Below are positions 31,302 to 42,690 of a stretch of DNA of 64,000 nt, piece by piece (within the stretch, counting starts at the first letter, position 1; every line of letters begins with the position of its first letter). The DNA is taken from assembly GCA_008330645.1 (NCBI GenBank), contig VLTN01000005.1, forward strand, positions 744,001 to 808,000, read 5' to 3'. The position numbers and the translations under genes are program-made. The stretch comes from Cafeteria roenbergensis. Its lineage: Eukaryota; Sar; Bigyra; Bicosoecida; Cafeteriaceae. Below the pieces are notes generated by a model. The model saw only the letters and a program-made list of their open reading frames with translations. It had not been told where the DNA came from and did no database searches.

Positions 31302-31752
31302 TGACGGTGTCTGCGCTTTCGTGTGCTGCTTGTTTTGTCGCACAGAACCGGCCGCGAGCACGCCGGCTAGTTGCCAATTTGCGGGGCCAAGCCTCTTGTC
31401 GTGCCATGTTGCGTGGTTGCGCGGTTTCAGGCCCAACAAGCTTTTTTGGCCTCGCGCTTGCTTAAGCTTCGCGCAGACTCGGTGCCTCTGCTGCAGTGCG
31501 TCGGGCTGCCATCGAAACCACCCCAGCCTCCCGCACCGTGCGTGTCCATCGCCCTGGCACGCCGCTCGGCAGCGGCCGGTGTCCAAGGAGAACGACGGGT
31601 GTGTGGGACAAGCGGACGCTGTGGGCAGAGCAGGGTTGACATTGTTGCTGCTGGACCGTCGGTGCTGACCCACACAAGCGTGAGCCCGGCAAAGGGAGCG
31701 AGACCGAAGCAGGCGTGACAAGCGTACCCTTCACTGGGGGTTCTGCCCGGGA
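31302..31752. promoter_or_regulatory. Intergenic region between TmcB-like gene and PEX2
   Basis: These 451 bp should hold the 3' end of the upstream gene and the PEX2 promoter. One copy each of the two dispersed octamers is present (31431 and 31624). No canonical AATAAA or RNA gene is seen. Confidence 0.4.
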
Positions 31753-33656
31753 ATGGCAGCGCCTGTGCGCGTGGCGCAGCTGGATGCGCTTGCGCTCGAC
31801 GAGGTGCTGGCAGTGGCGGTCGGCAAATCGCTCGGCCTTGCAGCGCGCGCCTTGTTTGTGAGCCTTTGCTGAGGGCTGCGATCGAGGCAGGGCCTCGCGG
31901 CTGCGAAAAAGCGCAGCAGGAGCGTGGCTGGGTGTCTTGGGCGCTCTTTGCTGGCGAAGGTGCTTGAGTGTTTGCAAGCCCGCACAAGCGCTTTCGACCT
32001 TCCGGCCTCCCAGCGCGCTTCCCGGCATTCCCTGGGGGAGACCCCGCTTTCCTGCAGGACGACGTTAGCCCCACTGCTGAAGCTCGCCTGTCCTTGCTGG
32101 CGCGGGTGCTGCTTCTGGGCGCGGCACTGCGCTCCGGCCAGACGGTCGGCATGCGAACAATGGGCGTGCGGCTCGCGCCGGCTGGGAAGCCTGCGTCCTC
32201 CCCGGGCACTGGCAGGATGCTCGCGTTTGCAGCGCTGTCCGTGGCCTTCTCGGCATGGTCTGCTAGCCGCAGCCGTGGCCCCAGCAGGCGCGGTGCCGCC
32301 GGGGCCTCCGCCGGACCATCTCTGCTTGGCGCCCCAGCCGTCGCCCCGCAGGCCGCCGGCCCCGCTTTGCCCGGCGAACTTGGAGCGCTTCCAGGCGCCG
32401 CGCAGGCCAGCGGTGGTGCAGCTGCTGGGCACGGCAGCGACGCCCCCTCCACCGCATCTGCGTCCAGCCACTCGGCGCCCGCGGCGCCATCGGCCGCTGC
32501 CTCCACGTCTGACGACAGCCAGGCAGCGCTGGTCGGCGCAGGCTCTGCCTGGCGGGACATCGAGGCCCTGGTTCCCCCCGCCATCGCGGCGCTGTCCGCC
32601 GCCACGCTACTGGCGTTCCTCTCGCGATCCGGCGGTTTCACCGGCTCGCCGCCCACGCCAGCGATGCTCCTTTCGGGACTGGTGATGGTGGCGGCTCTAC
32701 CGCAGCCGCAGCTCGGCAGAGCCGTGTTGTCCCGCGCCTCTTCGACACACTCACGAGCGGCGACGGCGGGCGCCGGCGGCGCGGCCCCGGCGCAGCGCTG
32801 GGCCGCCAGCGCCCTGTCGCAGTCGGCAGAGCCGCCCGTGCCCCCAGCCCCGGTGGATGCTGTGGTGAGGGCGCGGCTGCTGGGGGCAGCCTCGCTGCTC
32901 GCGGCGGAGGCGGCGCGCTGCGTTGACTGGGAGCTGGTTGGGCGGGCCGCGAGGCGCGTGCAGCGGGGCGCGGCCAGGCAGGCGGGGCTCGCTGTGGCCG
33001 CGGCCGCGACTGCGCTCTCGGCGTCAGCGGCGTTTCTCGACTCCTCCACGCGGGTCGCTGGCGACGCGCCCGCTGACGGCGCGCGGGCGCTGCCCGGAGT
33101 CGGATCCGACTCACCCCGCTCTTCTCAGGGGGCAGCTGCTGGCGGCATGGCAGGGGCGCTTCAGTGGTGCGCTGACGGAGTGGTGTCTGCAGCCCGATCG
33201 GCTGGCTTGCCGGTGCAGCTTCCGTCTTCGGCCGATTATTTGGCCGAAGTTGCTGCGGTGGGCGGGGCGGGGGCCGCAGGCGCGGCCGGGGCAGGCGTTG
33301 GCGCGGCGACCGCTGGCGCTGCTGGTCCGACGCTCGTTGACTCCGGCAGCGGCAGGGACGCCGCCCGGGCCCGCGCGCTGCGGCTGGCCAGGGCTGCCGC
33401 GGCCCGCTTGCGATCGACTCGCCACGGCCGGGAAGAGCTGCTTGCAGCGCGATGCCCCTGCTGCGGCGGCGAGGCAGCTCGCCAAACGCCGTATGTGGGG
33501 CCGTGCGGCCACCCCGCGTGCTTCGCCTGCGTTGCCGCTGCCGCGCTGGAGGCCGCGGGTGGCACGACAGAGGGCTTGCAGCGCGCTAAGGCGCCGGCCT
33601 GTGCCGAGTGTGGCGACAGCCTCTCGGCTCTCGTGCCAGTGTACTTGGCAGACTGA
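31753..33656 (+). CDS. PEX2: Peroxisome biogenesis factor 2 (RING E3 of the peroxisomal import receptor), about 590 aa
   Basis: Exon 1 (31753-31857) encodes MAAPVRVAQLDALALDEVL, the conserved PEX2 N-terminal signature. A 131-bp phase-0 intron (GTGAGC..ACAAG) leads to exon 2 (31989-33656), starting RFRPSGLPARF and continuing to LARVLLLGAALRSGQTVG. Both match the family's N-terminal block in order. The C-terminus is a complete C3HC4 RING finger: CPCC, then CGHPACFAC, then CAEC, ending SLSALVPVYLAD. PEX2 works with PEX10 and PEX12 in the peroxisomal membrane to ubiquitinate PEX5 for recycling. At about 590 residues it is nearly twice the human length (305), because Ala/Gly/Ser-rich insertions separate hydrophobic segments. 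The acceptor AAG is unusual, but it is the one I found that preserves phase and sequence. The end is TGA at 33654. Confidence 0.88.
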
Positions 33657-33897
33657 ATCGCTGGCAGGAGCGCCCGCCTTGAGCCAACACGTAGCTCCTC
33701 GCAACGCCACGGCCTGTGCAAGGTCCCGCGCCGTGGCATTCGACGGTGGCAAAAGAAGCACTCTGATCCAGGAAGCAAGGCCCACGGGGAAGAGCAGCCG
33801 CTGCTCGCGCCCGCGATGGCGCGCAGCGGGAACAAATGCCCTCGGCGGGCAGAGCCTGCGTCAGAGCCCCAATTGCCGCACTCCCGCTCGGTTGGCC

Positions 33898-36800
33898 ATG
33901 GCCCGGCGGGCCGCCGTCAGGTCGCCCATGCGGGTGAAGGGCCCGAGGTGCGCCCGCTTGACGTATGTTGTTGCCGCTGTGGTGGCTGTCGCGGCAACAG
34001 CGGCGACGTTCGCGTTCTTTGCGCGGCACGCTCCCAAGCTCAACACGTGAGTCGTCCCAACTTGCGCGCAACCCCGACGCGCCGGGTTTGCCACAATGCC
34101 GTGACGGGAGTGTTGTCCAGGGCCTGCCGGCCTGCCGCTGGCTGCCTTCTGCCGACGCGCTTGAGCGCTGGCAGCGGTGAATGCGATGGCTGCGATGGGA
34201 GCTGCGCGTCGGCCCCGCGCCAGCAGTGGCGCACCGCAACCCATGTCGCAGCGCTGCGCATTGCGCGGAACAGTTGCGCGGGCCGCCCTCAGGCGTCGCG
34301 CTTGGCGCGTCGCGTGGCCGAAATGACGGGAGGCGCTGCGCGCCCCACCCCTGGCTGTTCGTCGCCCTCCGCCGCAGACGTCCGTTGCACCTGATGCTCA
34401 CGACGACGGGCCAAGCTGGGTCCACGCCATCAGTGCAAGAGGCCGTCGCTGTGAGTCGCCTCGGGTCCCCTTGCTCAGAGTTGCGGACGGGCATGACTGC
34501 ACGCAGCCCCGCCGATGCAAAGGCCGCGGCCGACCCTGCAATACGCACCGGCGCACCGACCTCGCACGCCCGGATGCCCGTTGGGGCGAATTTGCCGATG
34601 GGAACGCAACCGAGCGACGGTCTCTTGATAGCGAGCGCTCGGCAGGCCCAGGCTCAAAAGCCCCGCCCTCGCCGCGCATTGGGCCGAGCTGAGAGCAGTG
34701 AACTGATCGAGGCCGCCGCGATCAGCCCCACTCGGTCCTCCGATGCCCGCGTGCTGCGCGTGCGTCGTTGGCCCGCAGGAGCTGCTGCGAGGCCCGCGGG
34801 TTCTCACGCAGGCCCAGTCGGCAAATCCCATCCTAGCGAGCAACAGAAAGCTGGTGGTCACGCTTGTGCACACGGACGCCATCACCCGGGCTCCGGTGAG
34901 CACGGCGTCCCTCGAGGCTGCGTCCAGCCTCTTGGGTATGCCCGTCAGCCTCGGCGCCCCGCGGCTGTCTGTGATACCGATTGCCGCCCGCCGTGCGGAC
35001 CTGGCGCGGTCGGCCGGGGCTGCGCGCCCGGGTGCGCCTGGCGCCCGCGCGGTACACAAGACACTCAGGTGCACGTGGTTGGGAACTGTCTGCACCGACG
35101 CCGTGAGCTTTGCTGGCGTCGACTTGCCCAACGGAAAGTACCTTGCATCAGTGTCGTTTCCGTCCGCCAAGGGGCTGTCGGCCCCGCCAGCCACGTTCGA
35201 GTTTTCTGTCAGAGCGGAGGCCGATTCTGTCGCTGAGGACCAAGCCCGGCACGGAGGCATGCCGCCCCCCGCAGCGGATGACGACGAGCGCGAGGACGGG
35301 CGACCCCCGCATGTCGCAGTGACCTTGGCCGTTGGAAGGGCGGGTCAGCCGCGCCCGCTCGGCGATATCTTTCCGGGCGACTGGGTGTCCGTAGCAGTTG
35401 AGTTTTCCTCGCAAGAGGCCATCAATGCGAGCAGCTTCAAGTCGCCAGCCGTCGACGTCACCTGCCGTGCCGGCGCCGAAGTCATTTGGACGAGTGGGCG
35501 GAATGCAGCTCGCGGTGAAGCCGACCCGGGCCAGTCTGGCGTTGGCAACGACGAGCATGCTGCTGCTGCATCGAACCAAACGCGTGTGAAGCTCTCGGCG
35601 ACGGGCACGGGCGCCATCGAGCTGCAGTTTCGTTTGCCGAAGCTCTTGCCTTCGGCGGCGTTTGGTGTCAATGGCAACGGCGCTCGTTGTGACGCGGACG
35701 TGCGCATCGTTCCTCGGAGCGACCGCGACGAGCAAGGCCAGCCAGCCAACGGCAAGCCATCGGGCCGCAGCCTCCCGCTGGTCGGCCACGCGACGACCGC
35801 GATGCGCATCTCACCAACCAGGGTCGAGCTGTCCGTCGCGGCGCAGGGCGGGGCGCTCTCTGCCGGCCTGCCTGGCAAGGTCTTCCTCCAGGCCACGGAC
35901 CCAGACGGCTCTGCGGCAAACTCTATTGTCGCGCGAGTTTGCGAAGCGGGGGTCAGGCCCGCGCTGCCCCCCGCGGGCACCGTCGGCCAGGACGGGAGCC
36001 CTCAACGCGTCGGCCTCTCTGGCCGAGACTGGGGCAGCGCTCCTGGGGACCTCGACGGAGGTGCGGCGCTGCGTTCAGCCGACGTCCCCGATCCTGCCGC
36101 GACGCTGGGTTTGCTGATCAGCCCCCTGCCAACGTCGGGAACAACCCTGATGACATCCATGGAGTCTGAACCTGCGACAGCGTCCCGAGCCGGGGGGCTG
36201 CGAAGGCAGAGAGAGCCGGTTTGCCTTGCGACCGTCGTGACGGTCCTGGAGGGCAGGGGTGTGTCGACAACCTTCACTCCGCCGGAAAACACCGGGCTCG
36301 AACTGCACGTGACGTATCCACCCTCTGCGCGTCGCGTCGTGTCGCTTCCTCAGCCAAGGGTGGCCGGAGCCTCGCTGGCGTTCCCGAGCGCAGAGGCCGG
36401 TGTCATGGTCGGCGGCAGCATGCCACTGGCCGTGGCTGTGACAGCTACGCACCCTGCCCTTGTATCAGTCGCTGTGTGGCGCCGGGATCGAAGACTGGCC
36501 GCGACGACGCTGCAGCTCGGCGACGTCTCGTCGGACGGAGCCATGGATCCTTCCATCAGCTCGGCCGGCAAGCTAGGGCGAGACGGGGCGCCTTCAGCGT
36601 CGGGAAGCGGCGATGGCCCCGGCGGCCCTACCCAGCCGACCGCACGGGCGGGCGCCGCGGCACGGCAGGTTTCTGCTGCGACCACACCCGCGACCGAGGG
36701 GCGGCTGCACGGATACGCTGGGCGCGGGAGCGCCTTGCATTCGGCGGCGGCTTCCATCGCTGCAAGCCTCGGGCCGGCGGCCGCGAGTCTCCTCAGACCC

Positions 36801-39800
36801 TTTGGCAGGGCGACTGGCGAGGCGGTCGCTGCCATCACTGGGTCGGCAGCCCTGCCGCTCCCGCCCGGCTCGGAGGCCGACGGCCTGCTGCGGGTCACTG
36901 TCAACGAAGTGCGAACAGGAGCTTTGCTTGCAGAGCGCCTTGTGTTCCGGAAGCCGACCCAGATGGTGGAAGTGACACTCTCCCTGACTGAGCGAGACTC
37001 AACCCCAGCAAAACAACTGAGCCGTCGGTCCCTGAAAGACGACGGCGGGGCAGCTTCCCGCAATGCCGGCTCCCGCTCTGCGGCATCTGCTCCAGAAGAG
37101 GCCGCAGACTCGCCGCGCTCAGCAGCCTCGAAAGCATCGACGGTGGCCAGGCTGGGAGCAGTTCTCCCAGGCTCCGAGGCGAAGCTGCTAGTGCGCACTG
37201 CGCTGGGAGGCGTGCCCGTGCCTGCCTCCGTCGTGGTGTCTGTCAGGGCTGCTGCGGACGCGCCCGTCGCACCGGCGAGCTGGCTTGAGCGCCACTACCT
37301 CAGCAGCGAAGTGAGCTCTGGGTCTCTCACGGCGTTTGAGTCTGCCGGGAGATACCTGGATTGGATGCTGAGCGGCGACTCTTCCGAAGGCGGCACCCCA
37401 GGCGCAGGCGACTCCGCCTCCGGCGCCGAGGCTGGTGACGCTGCCGGCAAGCCTGCCGGTCGCGGGTGGCGTTGGTGGTTCACATCCAGCGAGGATGGCG
37501 ACGGAGCACCATCGCCACCGAGCAAAGGCGCCACAGACGCGACGCGGAGGCGGCAGCGACTGCCACCCAGCGGGCGGCCCTCTCTCGCCGAGGAGCCACC
37601 TGGCGACGTCGGCGATGCGTCGAGCAGCGCCTCGGCAACGTCCTCGCTATCTTCGGCATGGCTCCGGTGGCGCGAGTCGGCTGGCCAATGGCTGGCCTCC
37701 GCTTGGGCTTGGTCCGGCGGCTCGGGGCGCAACGCGACTGGGACGGGACTTGGTGGCGACGGTCAGGCGATCGGCTCGAATGCTGGCGACGGGATGTCGG
37801 CCTACGCTCCCAGTCGCCCGCCTGCGCACATTGAGGCTGCGCTGCGACGCGCTGCTGATGCGGCAGCGACTGACCGCCTTCACCGGCTCTCGCTTCTGCT
37901 GGGCACTCAGATGTGGCGCGCGGGTGCGTTCGACGACGTCGCCCACTTCCTAGGTGACGCAGCCCTTCCGCGCATCAGCTCTGCCGTAAAGGAGGAGAAG
38001 CAAGTCATGAGCGCGGGAGCGCTGGCGGCTGACGAGGCGGCGCGGGTGGCGGGGCTGGATGCGAGGACCTCCAAGGGGCGCAAGGTGGTCATGAACCACC
38101 GACGCAGGCACGGCCTGGACGAGCTGGAAGGGTTTGTCGGACCGGAGCCTGAGCGACGCCTCGCCGCCGCCAGCCGGGCTCGAGTGGCGCCAGCGGAGCA
38201 TTGGAGCAGCGCGAAGCTCCGCCCAGTGACAGGCGAGGCGTGGCCTCCACCGCGGTTCGACGGCGCGGTGCTGGAGCGAGAGCACGAACAGGCGCACACT
38301 TCCGGCGATGATGCGCCCAGCCCTCCGCGCAACAACATTGAGCAGTTTCATCATCACCACCACAACAGCCGTATGCGCCAACAGCAGCAGCAGTGGACGA
38401 CGACGGCGTCGAGAAGCGAACCGGCTCGCCGCCTCGCACCCGACGCGCCTCGCGACTCCCAGGGATCCATCAAAGATTTCGCCTTCGCTTTCACGAGCCC
38501 CACAAATGACGCCGGCGAGGCCGTTTCCCCGCCGTTTTGGACCCCCAAGGAGACGGGCTCGGTGTTGCTGGTCGAGGCTTTCGCGGTGGTCAACACGGCC
38601 GACCTCGGCGACGACATCAGCGGGGCCAAGGCTGGGCCGTTTGCGGGACTGAGACGGCTTGAGCAGCAGGCAGCGACAGTGTTTGCCTCTGCCGAGGCGG
38701 CGGCTCGCGTGTCTGTGGCGCCTGCGAACACCATAGCTTCTCCAAGTGGGTTGCTTTCGCATGGCCCTTCTTCATCGGCATCGACCTCTGGCGCCGACGT
38801 ATCAGCATGGCCTGTCAGGTCGGGCGCTGGCCAACCAGCTGACGCGGGTGCGGTCGGCGCGAGGGGGCTTAGTGTGGACGCCCGGCCCGGTGGACTGGGT
38901 CACGACGGAGCTGTGGTTGGCGTGGGGTCGGGAACGCTGCTTGTGGGTCGGCTGATGGACGGGCAAGTTTGGCCTCTTCCAGACTTGGCCGAGGGCGACA
39001 CAGCCATGGCCCCCGTCATCGTCGCGGTTCGGCCGGGGCTTCTGGAGAGCGCGGTTGACCAGGCGCCCATCACCGCGACGGTTTCGTGCGAATTCCGTCA
39101 CCCCATCGTGCCCGTTGCGGCATCCGCTGGCCGCGACCCATTGTCGCTCGACCCGGGATTCCAGCTCCCCGGCTTGGCCGGGAGCGCCGGCGGCGCTTCC
39201 GCCAAGCTACGGCGCTGGGGCGGACCCGAGAACCCGAACACTTTCGTCTCCGAGACAGATGTCGGGTCGGCCGCCAGCGTTCCCGTCAGCATGGGCACCG
39301 TTCCGCCGAAGGGAAAGGACATGCCTGCTACCAGCAAGCGTGTGGTGTTGTCACATGCCATCGTGTCGGCACCACTTCTCTGGGACGACGCGTGGAAACG
39401 CCTCTCCGCTCCGTCCGGCGACGGGGCCGCGAGGCCGCTGGTGAATGATCCGGCCCCTCTCCCTCCCGGAGCGCCGCGCTCTGACTTTGCCGGCTTCGGA
39501 GAGATCAATTGCTCCGCCACGATGAGCACGCCACAGCGCCCCGCGCCAAATGCGGAGTCTCTGCCGATTCGCCGCGCCGACGGCACAGTCGAACGGGCCT
39601 CGTTCCAGCGATTCGTCGTTGTGCGGCGCAGAGGCGTGAGGGCCGGCGTCACGGTCGCAGGGTGGTCGGGTCAGGGCCGATGGTCGACCGCCAGCTTGAA
39701 ACTTCCCGAAAGCGCGGACTACCGGACGGGCAGCCTGCAAGTGTCGATTCGCCCCGGCATGCTTGCGCTGCTTGGCGACCTTTGCGATGACGATCCTGTG

Positions 39801-42368
39801 CTGGCAATGTTCCAAACAGTCTCCGGGGAGCAGGTGGCAGCACAGATGCTGCTTGCCACCTTGCTCCACCGGCTGACCACGCGAATGGCTGGCGGGTCTG
39901 TGCCCGGAGACAGGCGGCTCCTCCCCCATGAAACAGGCAAGCCTGGGCTTGGGGAAGCGGCGGCCGGAGCGCGGCGGCGGGCGCTTGGGTGGGAGGAGAG
40001 TTTTTCTGGTTCACGGGCACCTCGCCACGCCGAGGCGCCTCGACGCCGCCTCACGGAGTCTTCGAACAGCGACAAGCTGCAAGGGGCCGACAAGGCGGCG
40101 TTCGCGATCAGCATCGGCTTCTCGCGCATCAGCAGACTCAGGGCGCCCGGCGGCGGCCTGGTCCCTGCGGGGCGCGCCGAGGACCGCTTCACCGACCCGT
40201 GCCTCACTGCCTTTGTCATGGCTGAGCTTGAGGAGTCGCTGGACATCGTGCCGCTTCCAGGAAGCCGTCCTTTCCACACCCATGGCGGTTTTGGGGACTC
40301 GGCCAGCAGCGTGGCGGCCGGGGCTCGGGCTTGGCTGCTGTCCCGCGTGCAAGGCATCCCAGCCAACGCAACCAACCGCAGCGCTCCGCACTTGGGAGAG
40401 CCGTTGTCTGCGGGCCTGAACTGCACGGGCGGCGAAGGGTCGCCCAGCCATCGGATGACGTCACTGGCCTTCGTGCTCTGGCGACTGTTATCCCCGCCCC
40501 TGGTAGAGCGGCCAGCGGCATGGGAGGTCCACCCTGCCGTCCGGCCTGGGGCCAACCGTCCGCTGCTGCCTGCGATGCGGGTGGTGGCTGCATGGCTGGA
40601 GCCGGCCATTGAGGAGATGGAAGCGTCGGGCGGGAACGTCGCGCAGCGGCTCAAGGCGCTTGCCGCCTTCCAAGGCGGAGCGTTTGCCCTGGCGGTCTCC
40701 TCGCTGGCCTTGCTCAACTCGGGCGATCAGAAACTGGCGGCTCTTGGCGCCCGCGCAGCAGAGCAGCTGACGCTGGTGAGACCGGGAAGCGCTTCCTGGG
40801 AGAACGTAAACTTGGGCTGGTCGCCGTCGCGCGCAGGCCGCGCCGAAGTTGCCGTGGAAACCGCAGGACTGGCGATGCTTGCCTGGGTCCACCCGCACAC
40901 AACCACGGTCGGGGGCGCCGCCGCGGCGGCAGAAGCTGCAGAAGAAGCGGCAGGAGCCATCGCCCAGAGGATCCACCAGGAGTCGCTCAACGGGACCACG
41001 ACGCCGTTGGAGCCTACAGTGGGGCGAGCCGGCTGGCCACTGCCCTTGTCGGACGCCGAGGCTGCCTCCCGTGCTGCAGCGATCAAGGCCTCGGCAGGCC
41101 GTTTGTCCGACCACAGGCTGCGCCTGCTGCTCTGCGCAGCGGACGCTGCCCAGTGGCTGGGGGCGAGAGACGCGGAGGCAGGCTTCGGAGGGCCCTTCGC
41201 GCTGGCGTCCGCAATCAGGGCCTTGCTCGTGTTTCACGATGTGGCTCTGCCGAAGGAGTGGCCGCAAGGGAGGAAAGTGGTTGTTGATGTACGACCCCGC
41301 AATTTGGCGTCCGCTCCGAGCCCTCGCGGGTCTCCTGCCCAGGCGGAGGGACCACCTCCCCTGCGTGGCTTCACCACGGGGGAGTGGACCCGGGTGATGG
41401 CGGAAGAGGTGGAAAGCATCGGCGCAGACGTGGACCTGTGGGAGAGAGACTTCACGGCCGAGGATGCAGCCAAGGGCCACGACGACGGGGCGCACGTGCT
41501 CGCTTGGGAGGGGGGCGCCAAGCTTGTCAGCGGGGTGGACGAACTTCGTGGGGACAAGCTGGTCGTCTCGGGCATGGGCCTGGATCAGCTGGTCAGGCCT
41601 GGAGCGGAGTTCGATGTGCGGGTGACTGTTTCCTCAAACCGGAGCGGCGCCGGCCGACTCACCCCTGCTGCGGCGAGAAGTTGGCAAGCGGACGCAGGCG
41701 AACTTTCAAGGCTGCTCGGCGCAGCAGGGGCAGAAAAGCCGCACAACAGGGAATATCCAGGTGCAGGGCTGTCTGCACCTGCAGCGCCCCGCCAGGGCTC
41801 TGTGGACCTGTCTGATGCGCAGCTGGGTGTCATGGCGGACCCGCTCGCGTGGCTGAGAAACGGAGGGATTCCGGTTTCCGTCCGCATCCAGGCATCATGG
41901 CGAGAGCGCTACTCGGCAGAGCTTCAGGACGGAAAGGCCTCGGCAGGGTCCGGGGCGCCCGACAGCGGACTGCGGATTTCCGTTCAGGGGCCAACTGGCA
42001 GACCGATGCAAGGGGACATTGTCCATGTCAACATCACGGTCAGCGGTCCGGGACTTGTGGGGGCCCACGAAGCAAGCCAGTCGCTCATCGCTGAGGTGGG
42101 GCTGCCTGCTGGCCTCGGCTGCACTCATTCGACCAACCCCCACGAGGCGTTACTCGACCGAGTCCTGACGGCCTCGACTTCGATGCGGGCCAACACGGCA
42201 CGCCTTTTCTGGAACGTGGCGCCGCGCTCGAGCAAGACAGTGGAGCTTGGGTGCAAAGTGCTGATCCGCGGCGCATTCAGCGGTGTTGCGTCGTCTGTGT
42301 ATGTGCTTGGTGACAGAGCGGCTTCTCTCAGCATGGCGCCTGCTCCAGCTCAGCTGGTCACGGGATAG
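33898..42368 (+). CDS. Alpha-2-macroglobulin-like protein, signal-anchored, lacking the thioester Cys (about 2592 aa)
   Basis: Exons 33898-34046, 34378-34450 and 34812-42368 join in phase (introns 331 and 361 bp, both with GTGAGT donors). Exon 1 encodes a short basic leader and a hydrophobic anchor (VVAAVVAVAATAATFAFF), as in a type II membrane protein. The long ectodomain has beta-rich macroglobulin-type modules. Near residue 1720 there is a segment like the macroglobulin bait/thioester region: LQVSIRPGMLALLGDL followed by TVSGEQVAAQMLLATLLHRL, where SGEQ replaces the usual CGEQ. A helical toroid-like part (VETAGLAMLAWVHPH, FALASAIRALLVFHDVAL) and beta domains close the protein. Overall it is closest in layout to bacterial YfaS/YfhM-type macroglobulins. 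Protease trapping is the family role; without the Cys it could not form the thioester. The two short 5' exons are less certain than the main exon. Confidence 0.65.
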
Positions 42369-42690
42369 GCTGATGACGCGCCGCACCACGTATCCCGGTG
42401 GCCTGCCTCTCATGCATGTTGCGTGCCGTCCCGCATGCGACTGAATTTCGCTCCAATAAACCTTCACTGCGTGGTCCTCACGAATCGCAAACCCACGAAA
42501 GGACTGCTCTGCTCTCCCGTCGGCCCCCATGCAGCAGACAAGAGTCCTATGCCAGCGAGAGCTACGCAGCCACCAGGTGCACTGCGAATCCAGTCGGAGA
42601 GCAGACAGCTCCCAACAAACTTCCCGGGAGAAAAAACGCAAGCTGGCGCAGCAGATGCTCTGTCCGCAGGCTGTCAGGCACTCTGACACG
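42369..42690. other. Convergent 3' intergenic region
   Basis: These 322 bp separate the stops of the macroglobulin-like gene (+) and the GH123-like gene (-). They contain an AATAAA (listed separately) and nothing else I recognise. Confidence 0.5.
42455..42460 (+). terminator. Candidate polyadenylation signal AATAAA
   Basis: It lies 87 bp after the macroglobulin-like gene's stop codon, in a genome where such AT-only hexamers are rare. The other genes here show no obvious copy, so it may be chance. Confidence 0.3.
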
